DNA from: Simmondsia chinensis | Lineage: Eukaryota > Streptophyta > Magnoliopsida > Caryophyllales > Simmondsiaceae | Direction of reading: 5' to 3' | NCBI GenBank assembly: GCA_018398585.1 | Contig: JAGTTD010000011.1 | Location: 4,029,001 to 4,093,000 of the forward strand | DNA: 64,000 bases | Part shown: piece by piece, positions 45,699 through 54,804 of the stretch | How positions within the stretch are numbered: position 1 is the stretch's first letter | Layout: each line of letters begins with the position of its first letter | Position numbers and translations under genes: made by a program | Notes under the pieces: generated by a model | Seen by the model: only the letters and a program-made list of their open reading frames with translations | Databases searched by the model: none | Told to the model about the DNA's origin: nothing

Positions 45699-45701
45699 TT
45701 T

Positions 45702-46296
45702 TGTGAGAAAAACTGGAATAAACTTGATATTCTCTGATACCAATTTGTTAGAAAAATCTTGATGCGGAAGCGTAAACCCTAATCACTTGATTCGATTCAA
45801 ATAATATGACTCACACAAACGAGAAGTAAACAAAATAGGTGAAAGAAAGAATAAACAAGAAGAACACAATGATTTATGTGGAAACCCCTCTACAATCGAG
45901 AGGGGAGAAAACCACAGGCGGAGATGGAGATCTTTATTGAACTTGAACGGAAGAATTACAATCACACTTCCTCTTAACGAGATCTATGGAGAATTATAGA
46001 TCACTCCCTCTGAACTCTCATAGCACTCGAATATCTGAATTGGAGGAATTATGAAATCACTTCTCTCTCTCTTGATGATGGCGGCCTCACTCTGAAATTG
46101 GATACCTAACTGAAACCCTAATAGGTCTATTTATAACCCTCGCGGAAAAATGACTCCTGATCAATCGGCCTTCTCTCGGCCAAGACAGGTATTTTTCACT
46201 TAAATCACTCGATTGATCGGACATCCCCCGATCTATCGGTGACTCCTCGGGTACCCTTAATTTCTAAATACATAAATTTGAGGCATAATCCTAACA
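45702..46296 (-). repeat. 5' LTR of the copia deletion derivative
   Basis: 595 bp, partner of 43317-43904. The outer part contains the AACCCTCGCGG and GATCAATCGG blocks found in both copies, with a small deletion in the latter relative to the partner and an extra GATCTATCGG unit. Confidence 0.9.
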
Positions 46297-46360
46297 TACT
46301 TGATTTAATTGATATTTTTTATTTTTCAATGGCATTGTAATATTTATTGCGTTTACTTTA

Positions 46361-46875
46361 TGGTTATTTACATTTTACTACCTTGACGTTTTTGAAAATA
46401 ATAAAAAGGACCCTAAGTTTTTATCATATTAATAAAAAAAAAACCCCTAATTTGTTGTCGCATTAATAAAAAGGTCCATCTCCGACAGAATAATGTTATT
46501 TTTAGTCGACAAATCTGGCGTAATAGCTGCGGTTTTATTAATACTATAGTAAAATGATAAAAGTACTCTATAATAACAATATTTTGAAACAAATTAAGCG
46601 AAAACATATATCTTCTACATAATATATCATCTCAAATTTCGTGTTTATAAAGTAAAAATAAAAGTGTTGAAGCGTACATTAGGTCAATTTTTTGGAGCAT
46701 TAATAAAAAATAATTGCCACGTTAGCTCTGTCGATGAAAAATCACATCATCACACTTGTAAAGGGCCTTTTTATTAATATGACAAAAACTAAGCGGTCTT
46801 TTTAATAATTCAAAAAAGTTGGGGTCCTTTTTATTATTTTCAAAAATGTCGGGGGTACTAAAATGTAAATAAACC
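46361..46875. mobile_element. MULE-like non-autonomous element, 515 bp
   Basis: Ends TGGTTATTTACATTTTACTACC and GGTACTAAAATGTAAATAAACC, with long complementary arms containing AAAATAATAAAAAGGACCC. TTTACTTTA flanks both sides (46352-46360, 46876-46884), a perfect 9-bp duplication. No ORF. Confidence 0.9.
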
Positions 46876-46884
46876 TTTACTTTA

Positions 46885-48232
46885 CTATTGCTTTATTATT
46901 GCATTAACATGGTAAAGCCCATAAGATATATGCAATGGGATTGACATTGTGAGGTTAGTTACAATAATGAGAGCCAATACCCTAATAGCATTATCCTTAA
47001 ATGTTCTTGGTCATAAGATCCCTAAGAATGGACATTGGTGGATCAGGATAGACCAACACACAATGTGACCAGCTCTATTTGATAGAGAGCATTCGATCTC
47101 ATGATTGCTCATGTGGAGACACCAAGGCACAGGTGTGGGTGCATATGGATGATATGTTCTTGAACAGAGCCACTTGAGAACACCTACATGGTTTGACCAA
47201 ACAAAGCTGGCAATAGGTAGTTCTTAGGATAGCCATTGTGTAAGCATGTTCCTTAGACCTAAATTCACTATAGTAGCTTGTGACCAACTCACTATACTTT
47301 GACTCTAGGATTCTTACTCTTGAGAGGGCTTACAAAACTCAGATTGTATGTAGTCAAGTACTCATGAAGTCAGCGAGTGAAGCTTGAGGGATCTATCACT
47401 CTTGGTGATAGGAGATATGCTCTATAAATTATCATACATGCAAACTCTCAAAGCCCTTGGCCATGTCAGATGGACAATAAGAGAGGAGTCCCTTGAGTGG
47501 TTCTAAGAGTGTAGCTGCGATGGTAGGAGTCATAGTGGAAACCTATTTGGTTTTTGACAGTAATCCATACCCTAGGGTTATCTGGAGTACATTGTGATTA
47601 CTATCCAACAAGTTCATATAATGGCACTGGTTCATTCATGTCATCTGGTCGTAGAAATTCCTTGTTAGAGGCCAAATTTGATTAGTGGATGCTCATGACT
47701 TATAATGTCATTTGCATAATTGGTTCAAAGGAGTTTGATTGGATGCCTTTGATTAGAGATTGCTTTAGTCATATATCCACTGTCGACTTGACATTGAACC
47801 TATGGGTTTTAATTGACTGCACTTAGTTTCAACCAAATCCTTCTATCATTCTCGCTTGAAAATAAGTTGACTTCCACTAAATGATGATTCCATTTGAATA
47901 CAACACTTACATATCCACTGGTTGCTAAGATAACTTGAACGCTGCCAATGAATAATTTTACACACGCTAAAACTACAAGTTTTTGATGTTGTAGTCGAGG
48001 AATTGGTAGCCATAGCTAAACTTAATTTTTTATTCTTGAGCAATTTCTTTCTTTTATCTTCTTTTATTTGCTTTCTCACTATTTTGCTAGCATTGAATAT
48101 CGAATTGGTGTGTTCCGCATCGTATGCTTGGTTGGCATTCGAACCAAATTGAGGTACTTCCTTTTGACTTGAAGATTGAGTTATTGGTACTTCATTAAGG
48201 GAAAAAAAGAAACCATTGATTTGATTGTGATC
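46885..48232 (+). other. Probable leader/LTR region upstream of the gypsy gag
   Basis: Non-coding, of moderate GC content, without a usable ORF. Text such as GGAGACACCAAGGCACAGGTGTGGGTGC (about 47115-47142) is of a kind seen in plant LTR-element leaders, but I could not place LTR ends. The minus-strand frame at 47846-48289 is not convincing. Confidence 0.3.
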
Positions 48233-48540
48233 ATGGCCAACAATCCCAATTTGGATCCGGTGCAAGCTCCTAAGACCATTGGGAACCATTTGTTCTCTAA
48301 ACTGACACCATGCCTGCCAGAATTTTGGTACTCAACGTGGGTAATGCACACTCCGAGATTAAGACTGGGACCATCAACACACTACCCATGTTCTATGGGA
48401 AACCCAATGAGAGCCTATGCAAACACTTTGATGCATTTCTTCAGATTTGTGTGGCTTGCCATTTTCAGGGTGTGGCACATGGAATTGTTCGGTTGCATCT
48501 TTTCCCATTCTTGCTACAAGACACAACCAAACAATGGCTT
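48233..48540 (+). pseudogene. Ty3/gypsy gag (Athila/Tat-like), 5' part
   Basis: ATG at 48233 begins MANNPNLDPVQAPKTI. After a frameshift near 48330 the Retrotrans_gag core follows: TLPMFYGKPNESLCKHFDAF and LHLFPFLLQDTTKQWL, where the family usually has LRLFPFSLKDKAKxWL. The reading stops at 48540, where copia element 1 is inserted; gag text resumes at 61351. Confidence 0.8.
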
Positions 48541-48820
48541 TGTAGATTTAACTGGAAAATACTTTATTTTTTCATGATAGAAAATGATACAAAGTCAACA
48601 CTTTAATAGGGGAATGGAGGCGACACATCTGCCACTCAAGTCCCTTAATTCTAGGAATATGAATAAAAAATAGGGAGCTAATCATCTGAAAAAGAGAAAG
48701 AAAATCTAACAGAATAAAATCAAATAATATCTATCTGTTTCTTATTTATTTAGGAAAACATTCCAACAAAGAATCACAAAATCCTTCGAGAAATCTTAAA
48801 GTTATGATTGAAAATCCACA
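48541..48820 (-). repeat. 3' LTR of copia element 1
   Basis: 280 bp; matches 61071-61350 throughout (CATGATAGAAAAT, ACACATCTGCCACTCAA, TTTAGGAAAACATTCCAA). Confidence 0.95.
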
Positions 48821-48826
48821 CTCCCC

Positions 48827-49740
48827 TCAAGCTGGGTTGTAAATGTTGGTCATACCCAGCATGGTAGTTAAGTCTTCAAAACTTGTCCTAGGAAGACCCT
48901 TGGTTAGGATGTTTGCTGTTTGAAGACATGACGAGGTGTATATTAGCTTAATTATCTCTTCTTCAATTTTCTCCTTGATGAAGTGGCGGTCAATCGCCAC
49001 ATGTTTGGTCCTATCATGTTGCACTGGATTCTTCGCAATGCTTATGGCTACTTGATTGTCACAAAACATTCTCATAGACTTATCAGTAGGAATTCTCAAT
49101 TCTTCAAGAAGTCGTTTTAGTCACATCCCTTCACAAATGCCTTGAGCCATAGCCCTAAACTTTGCCTCTACAATACTCTTTGCGACCACATATTGTTTCT
49201 TGCTTCGCCATGTAACAAGATTTCCCCAAACATAGTTGTAATATCCAGAAGTGGATCTCGGATTTGATATAGATCCTGCCCAACCAGCATCATTATAAAT
49301 CTCTATGCTCTTGTTAGTTGACTTCTAGAAAAACAGCCCTTTTTCTGGTGCCATTTTAAAATACCTGAGAATTCTACAGACTGCATTGAGATGTTCCTCT
49401 GTAGGATTGTTCATGAATTGGGTTACCACACTAATTGAAAATCCAATGTCTGGTCGGGTATGGGAGAGATAAATTAGCCTTCCTACAAGCCTTTGATATC
49501 TACCTTTGTCAACTAAAAACTATCTTCTTTGAGGCCTAATTTGTTGGCCGGGTCCATGGGAGTGTCAGCTTGCTTACACCCTAGCATTCCTATTTCATTG
49601 AGCAAGTCAAGTGTATACTTGTGTTGGGACACTGAAATTCCCTTTTTTAACCGAGCAACTTCCATGCCTAGGAAATATTTAAGTGTTCCTAGGTCCTTGA
49701 TTTCAAACTTCCATGCCTATGCATGAACTTTGATGTACTA
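48827..49740 (-). pseudogene. Copia element 1 RT C-terminus and RNase H
   Basis: Reads LGTLKYFLGMEVARLKKG-type RT end, RYQRLVGRLIYLSHTRPDI, then RNase H with YNDAGWAGS and DNQVAISIAKNPVQHDRTKH and the C-terminal LTKGLPRTSFEDL, interrupted by several stops. It joins directly to integrase text at its 5' side (ENGIVHQSS), so most of RT and the integrase C-terminus are deleted. Confidence 0.85.
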
Positions 49741-50720
49741 TTCCATTTTCCACTAAATATTCTCCAAGGATAGAATTAAAGTAGTCTCTAGTGTTATTAG
49801 TTCAAAGGACTTGGATTTTGGTTTGAAATTGAGTTTGGACCATGGAATGGAAGTTTTTGAAAATAGAACTAACTTCGTCTTTTTTTTCATGAGGAATATC
49901 AAGGTAATTTGAGTATGATCATCAACAAAAGAAACAAACCACCTTGCACCAGTCACATTATTAATTCTAGATGGCCCCAAATGTCACTATGAATAACAGA
50001 GAAAGGATGGGAAATTTTATATGGTTGAGCAAAATAATTATTTTGAATATGCTTAGATAATTGACAAATCTCACATTGGAAAAACTTCGAGTTTGTATAA
50101 CCTTGGAATAATGAAGGAAATAACCTTTTTAGATATAAGAAACTTGGATGTCCTAATCTATAGTGCCACAGCATGATTGCATTATCATTATTGGATTTAG
50201 AAATAAATAGAGAATTCTTGGGGATTGGACCTTCTAAGGAAACAAGCTGTGCACTTTGAGCTTGTCTTCCAAGGAAATCATCCTCCTCTAGAATATGGAG
50301 CCCTGAACACACCTTAGCAATGCAAATTTCTTCATCGAGCTCAAATCCTGAAATTCACAATGTGAAGAGAAAAATTTAGTCACAGTGTGAAGTTCCCTCG
50401 TGATTTTACTGATGGACAGTAGATTATAATTTAATTTTGGAACCAAAAGAACTGATTTCAAAATTAGTTTCTCTAAGACGACTATAGAACCTGTCCCTGC
50501 CACTTGAAAAGTGTTCCATCAGCAATCCTAACTGTATAATTCTCAGAACAAAGGCTGTAAGTGTGAAATAATGATACATCTCCAGTCATGTAATTTGATG
50601 CACCTGAGTCAACAATCCAGGAACTTAATCTTTCACTTTTGACACTTAGAGCACTCAATAAATTACCTTTCTGAGCTATAGTTCCAGTTCTAATCACAGG
50701 GTTAGAGCTTTTATTTAACT
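49741..50720 (-). pseudogene. Copia element 1 protease and integrase
   Basis: Protease WIVDSGASNYMTGDVSLF (about 50600), pre-integrase LWHYRLGHPSFLYLKRLF, a zinc-finger part CEICQLSKH, and integrase core VIHSDIWGHL...WFVSFVDDHTQ. Small frameshifts separate the ORFs. It starts abruptly at the junction with copia 2 near 50710. Confidence 0.85.
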
Positions 50721-51716
50721 CCTGTCATTGATAAAGTACGGTATGGTCCCCAAATATCAACATGAAGAAACACAAAACAAGAAACTAATCTACTAACAGA
50801 AATGGGAAAAGGCAATCTCATTTGTTTAGCCTGATGACATGAATCACAAACGACATCAAAAACAGTACCAATATCCCAACCGATGGTGCCACAAAACACC
50901 CCTATTAGTGGCGCCTTCAACCTGAGCTGACTTCAGAATAGCATGGCTCTCTAAGACGTATAGCCCATCTCCTTCTTTACTCGCTCCAATCAGCTTGCTC
51001 GATAGCAGGTCCTGTATGACACAAAATTTTGAAAAAAATGTTATAGCACAATTTATATCTCTAGTCAATTTGCTTACGAATAATAAATTGCAACGAAAAC
51101 CTGAAATTTGTAACACGTTCTCAAGAACAATATCGTCAGTGATCCTTGCACGTCCGACATGAGAAATGGGCAAACAAGTACCATTTGGCAATCTAATGGG
51201 TCGAATCTTGGTGTTAACTTTACCATCAAGCAGAACAAAATCTGATGATACCATGTGGTCTGTCGCACCTGTGTCAATAATCCAAAAACTATTATCAAAC
51301 GAACCATGACCTGTCAAGTTTACACAAAGAGCATTATTTTCCGGGCTGAGCAGTCCAAACAACTGCTGATACTGAGAAGCCGAGAGACCCACGATCGGGC
51401 TTTTGTCATGGGCCTCGGTAGTCGCGCCTCCGGGTGTTGGCAGCAACACTAGCTGCCGGCTTGGGTGAATGTGCGCCTGCTACGCAGCAGCCTCAGCAGG
51501 CCTTCCACTGTTACTGCATTGCTTCCATCCGACCGGGTACCCGTTCAGCTCGTAACAACGATCTTTTGTATGTCCCTGTTTCTTACAATAAGAGCAAACT
51601 GGACAGTTATTGCATTTGGGTGGTGGCCCATTTGAAAATGACGAGCCGCCCCCAACATCCATGTTATTCCCTTTAGCAATATGGGCAGTGGCTTCCGGGA
51701 TAACTAAACTACCCAA
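50711..51716 (-). pseudogene. Copia element 2 zinc knuckle, protease, integrase start
   Basis: CSYCKKQGHTKDRCYELNGY knuckle, protease FWIIDTGATDHMVSSDF, pre-integrase text, then CDSCHQAKQMRLPFP and HVDIWGPYRTLSMTGVK, where it is cut off. Three ORF pieces in different frames. Confidence 0.85.
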
Positions 51717-51766
51717 TGCAAAACTTTATTGTTTTTCCTCTTGACAAAGTGTTGAATAGGCACCAG

Positions 51767-52417
51767 TTACTGAAGGCAAAGGTTAGTGTTCAACAATTGA
51801 GATCTAACCGTGGAAAAAGACAGGCCCAAGCCCATCAAAAAATCAAGCAACCTTTCCATATCCCGTATGGCCGCAAATGCTTGGCCCGATCCACCCGTAC
51901 CCTGGGGTATGGCCACTAAGGTATAAAGCTCATCCCATAGAGCCCTCAACTTGGTGAAATAGTCAAATATTGACATGCTTTCTTGTTTTAAATGTGAAAT
52001 TTCACGTTTGATTTCATAGATATGAGGAGTGTTTCCTTGCGAGAAACACTTGTTTAAATCTAGCCAAATATCGTGCGAGGTTTCAAAATGCACAATACTA
52101 GTGTTAATTTCTTTGGAGATGGAATTAGTGAGCCACAAGAAAACCATGGAATCACATGTGCTCCAATTTTCAAAATTCGGCCAATATTCGTCCGGTTTCA
52201 CAATGGTTCCATCAAGAAACCCAAGTTTTCTTTTGGCCTTGAAAACCTTAAAGATAGAAAGCCTCCATGCCAGAAAATTAGGACCCGTTAAAATGTCTTG
52301 CACAAAAACAAGCCCCAAGTGATCCGAGGGGTGTAAATAATAGGGAGAGTTTACATCAGGAACTCCCCCTAACACGACGCTCGGAGCAATAATTTGGTTA
52401 GTGTTTTCTTCTGCCAT
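51767..52417 (-). pseudogene. Copia element 2 gag
   Basis: 216-aa open stretch beginning MAEENTNQIIAPSV, with the Retrotran_gag_2/3 signature SPYYLHPSDHLGLVFVQ and LGFLDGTIVKPDE and the UBN2-type block FDYFTKLRALWDEL. The gag/knuckle junction is interrupted by stops after 51767. Confidence 0.88.
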
Positions 52418-52526
52418 TATGAATTAAACACGAAAAAACACAAATAAACCAAGATAGAAGAGGGAGACTCACGGCTGGGTGGGCAACAAAGAACGAATGC
52501 GAGGTTGATGATCCCAATTCAAACCT

Positions 52527-52538
52527 GCTCTGATACCA
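52527..52538 (-). other. Primer-binding site of copia element 2
   Basis: Minus-strand TGGTATCAGAGC, abutting the LTR end (TATA terminus rather than CA, probably mutated). Confidence 0.82.
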
Positions 52539-52836
52539 TATAGAAAAACATAAAAGCTAAAATATAAGAAACACTTAGAAAATTTGAAGGAAAATTGGAT
52601 GATGTTCTCATTAGCAATCTCTTCTACTTATACTAATACAAAGAGAAATGAAAAGTCTAGCCTAACACTTGCAAAGGAATCCTAGACTACTTAATTACAA
52701 GAGTTACATGAAATAATGGAAGAATAATGGTAGAATTAAACAAAAGCAAAACTCCCCCTCTCCCCTATTCAAGTGTCGGTTACAAGGGGGGATAAATGCC
52801 AAATACAAATAAATACAGTGTTTTATATTCTCAACA
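52539..52836 (-). repeat. 5' LTR of copia element 2
   Basis: About 298 bp between the primer site and the resumed copia 1 gag. Contains AACTCCCCCTCTCCCC and ends TTATATTCTCAACA on the plus strand. Only one copy exists, so boundaries rest on the primer site and gag interruption. Confidence 0.65.
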
Positions 52837-53539
52837 CTCTTCTCCCGATGAACTTCAAAAAAGGCTTCTCAAATGGTTGGTAATGGCTTCAAACTCAGTA
52901 CTCCCCCTCGTACTTCATCCAAATTTGTATTAAGTCCCAACAAGAACTTAAAAATCTTCTCTTTCTCCACTATCTTCCTGTATTCACGCCATCTCCAGGA
53001 TAGTCCTATTCTAGCCCTTCAAACATGTCTAGTCGCTGCCAGTAGCGGTTGAGAGTATTGAAATATTGTGTGACAAAAAGTTACCCCTGACGAAGATCCT
53101 GGAGAATACTCTTTATCTCAAATACTTCAGCTGTATTCTCATTGTCAGAGTATGTTTCCTTAGCTGCATCCCAAATCTCTTTAGCCGTTCCATAGACCAT
53201 GAAGTTTTCTCCTATTGTGTTGTTCATGGAATTAATTAACCATGACATTACCATGTTATTCTTTGATTTCAAAATTTTGTACTTTAGATCTTCCTTCACT
53301 AGTGGCACTGCAACATTGGTAAGATAATCATCTTTCCCTTTGCCGCAGACAAACGTCATCACCGATTGGGACCATTGAAGTAAATTGTTCCCATTCAGTT
53401 TGTGACCTGTAATGGGAAGGAGAGAGTTTTCTGATCTACCATTGTTGTTAGAGATCCCATTTCCTGGAATAGTGGTCATCTTGGAAGTGCCAGAAGGGAT
53501 GTTGCTATCTTTTCCAATAGGCATCTCGTACTTAGTCAT
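52837..53539 (-). pseudogene. Copia element 1 gag, 5' part
   Basis: Opens at 53539 (MTKYEMPIGKDSN) with the gag core GHKLNGNNLLQWSQSVMTF and EIWDAAKETYSDNENTAEVFE. After the stop at 53081-53083 and a shift it continues with VTQYFNTLNRYWQRLDMFE and IFKFLLGLNTNLDEVRG, up to the copia 2 insertion. Confidence 0.86.
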
Positions 53540-53563
53540 TCGGGGATTATAGGTTTAGAGGAG

Positions 53564-53572
53564 GCTCTGATA
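53564..53572 (-). other. Split primer-binding site of copia element 1
   Basis: Plus-strand GCTCTGATA here, and CCA at 61068-61070 next to the LTR, together make the tRNA-iMet site; the CACTA element with its ATA duplication lies between them. Confidence 0.9.
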
Positions 53573-53805
53573 CACTACAACAAAACAGGGCAATTCTCGG
53601 CGCATAATTATCGACGTTTATACAAACGTCGAGAAATCTCGGCGTTTAAATGCGTCGAGACAAAGCGTCGAAAATTCTCGGCATTTTTAAACAACGCAAA
53701 AAATATCGGCGCTTATAAACGCCGAGAAGATCGGCGCTTATAAGCGCCGAGATTCTCGACGTTTATAAGCGCCGAGACTTCTCGGGGTATAAATACCCCG
53801 AACAA
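53573..53805 (+). promoter_or_regulatory. CACTA 5' subterminal palindromes and TATA box
   Basis: Several CTCGGCG/CGCCGAG half-sites and complete palindromes such as GGCGCTTATAAGCGCC, the presumed binding sites of the element-encoded DNA-binding protein. The last palindrome is CGGGGTATAAATACCCCG, whose centre TATAAATA (53788-53795) may serve as the transposase TATA box. Confidence 0.6.
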
Positions 53806-53922
53806 ACCCTAACCCTCACCTCACCCGTCGTCTCTCACCCTCACCTCCCGCAAACCCTAACCCTCGTCTCTCACCCTCACCACCCGATTTCCAACCGCGT
53901 CGCCGCCGGCGTTCTCCTGTCA

Positions 53923-54177
53923 CCGTCGCCGCCCGGGTTCGCCTCTCACCGTCGCGCCCGGCTTTGCCTCTTACCGTCGCTCCCGGCTTCGCCTCTCACC
54001 GTCGAGCCCGGCTTCGCCTCTCACTGTCGCCGCCCGGGTTCGCCTCTCACCGTCGCCGCTCGGCTTCGCCTCACCGTCGCCGCCCGGGTTCGCCTCTCAC
54101 CGTCGCCGCCCAGCTTCGCCTCTCATCGTTGCCGGCCGGGTTCGCCTCTCACCGTCGCCGCCAGTGTCCGTCTCTCA
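53923..54177 (+). repeat. GC-rich minisatellite in the CACTA leader, ~10 units of 24-26 bp
   Basis: Units follow the pattern CCGTCGCCGCCCGGGTTCGC + CTCTCA with small variants. It lies between the TATA box and the transposase ORF. The plus-strand frame at 53964-54227 is a by-product of the repeat. Confidence 0.85.
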
Positions 54178-54804
54178 CCCTCACCTTCCGATTTCACAGT
54201 TGCTCTTGCTTTGCTGTTAGTATGTGATGTCCTTGCCCTAGTTTCGGTTTTTATTTTTATTGGACTGCTTCTTCTTCTACAAGTGTTATATCATTTGAGT
54301 TGGTTGAAGTAGTTTTATTATAGTTTTGTATTATCGCCGTTTCGCACTTTCCCCTGCTTCATGCGCATCCTTAATGCTATGGTTCGAATGATTCTATCGA
54401 TGCATCTCATCATTTAAATTGATTAATACAAAAAATTGTTGTTTTGACAAAATTCTTGTGTTACTGTGTTTGATTGATGTTTAAAATTATGTGTTGGTGG
54501 CGCTTGTGAGTTCAATTTGTTAATGTCAGGGAGATTAGATATCGATTTCATAATTTTTAAATTTGGAAAAATAAAACTTTGTTGCTGTATCCCTTGTTTA
54601 GATGGATCCTTCACATTAGAGGATTAAAATTGATTATAAGGAACTCATGTATCTTACTTTAATTTCTAACTTCTCCTAAGTCCCATTAATTATTTGTTTT
54701 TGTATTTGTATATATTTTGATTGGTTGATTAAATATTTGTCTTATGAACTCTATCTTTTTTTAATTTTTAGGTAATTTGATTGCACTACTTAATATTTAG
54801 AGAT

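Larger units (their letters stand above)
43317..46296 (-). mobile_element. Deletion-derivative Ty1/copia element (Tork-like), 2.98 kb
   Basis: LTRs at 43317-43904 and 45702-46296, plus-strand ends TGTGAG...TAACA, are flanked by a perfect TACTT duplication (43312-43316 and 46297-46301). The primer site lies at 45687-45698, and the polypurine-like AAGGTGGAGATT (minus) at 43905-43916. The interior keeps gag, protease and fragments of integrase and RNase H but has lost reverse transcriptase and most of integrase. It therefore could only have moved in trans. Confidence 0.93.
50710..52836 (-). mobile_element. Copia element 2, truncated, nested in copia element 1
   Basis: A different copia lineage with its own 5' LTR (52539-52836, minus-strand start TGTTGAGAATATAAAAC), primer site, gag, protease and integrase N-terminus. 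It interrupts copia 1 gag at about 52837. On the other side it ends inside integrase, at CAGGAGTTAAATA, where copia 1 protease-region sequence begins. No 3' LTR remains. Confidence 0.82.

Noticed and set aside
47846..48289. 147-codon minus-strand ORF
   Set aside because: Overlaps the start of the plus-strand gypsy gag and has no recognisable domain.
53573..53805. CRISPR-like array
   Set aside because: The repeated palindromes have no regular unique spacers and belong to the subterminal region of a eukaryotic CACTA element.
53964..54227. 87-codon ORF with repeated GFASHRR units
   Set aside because: Translation of the minisatellite in the CACTA leader; no splice or start evidence.
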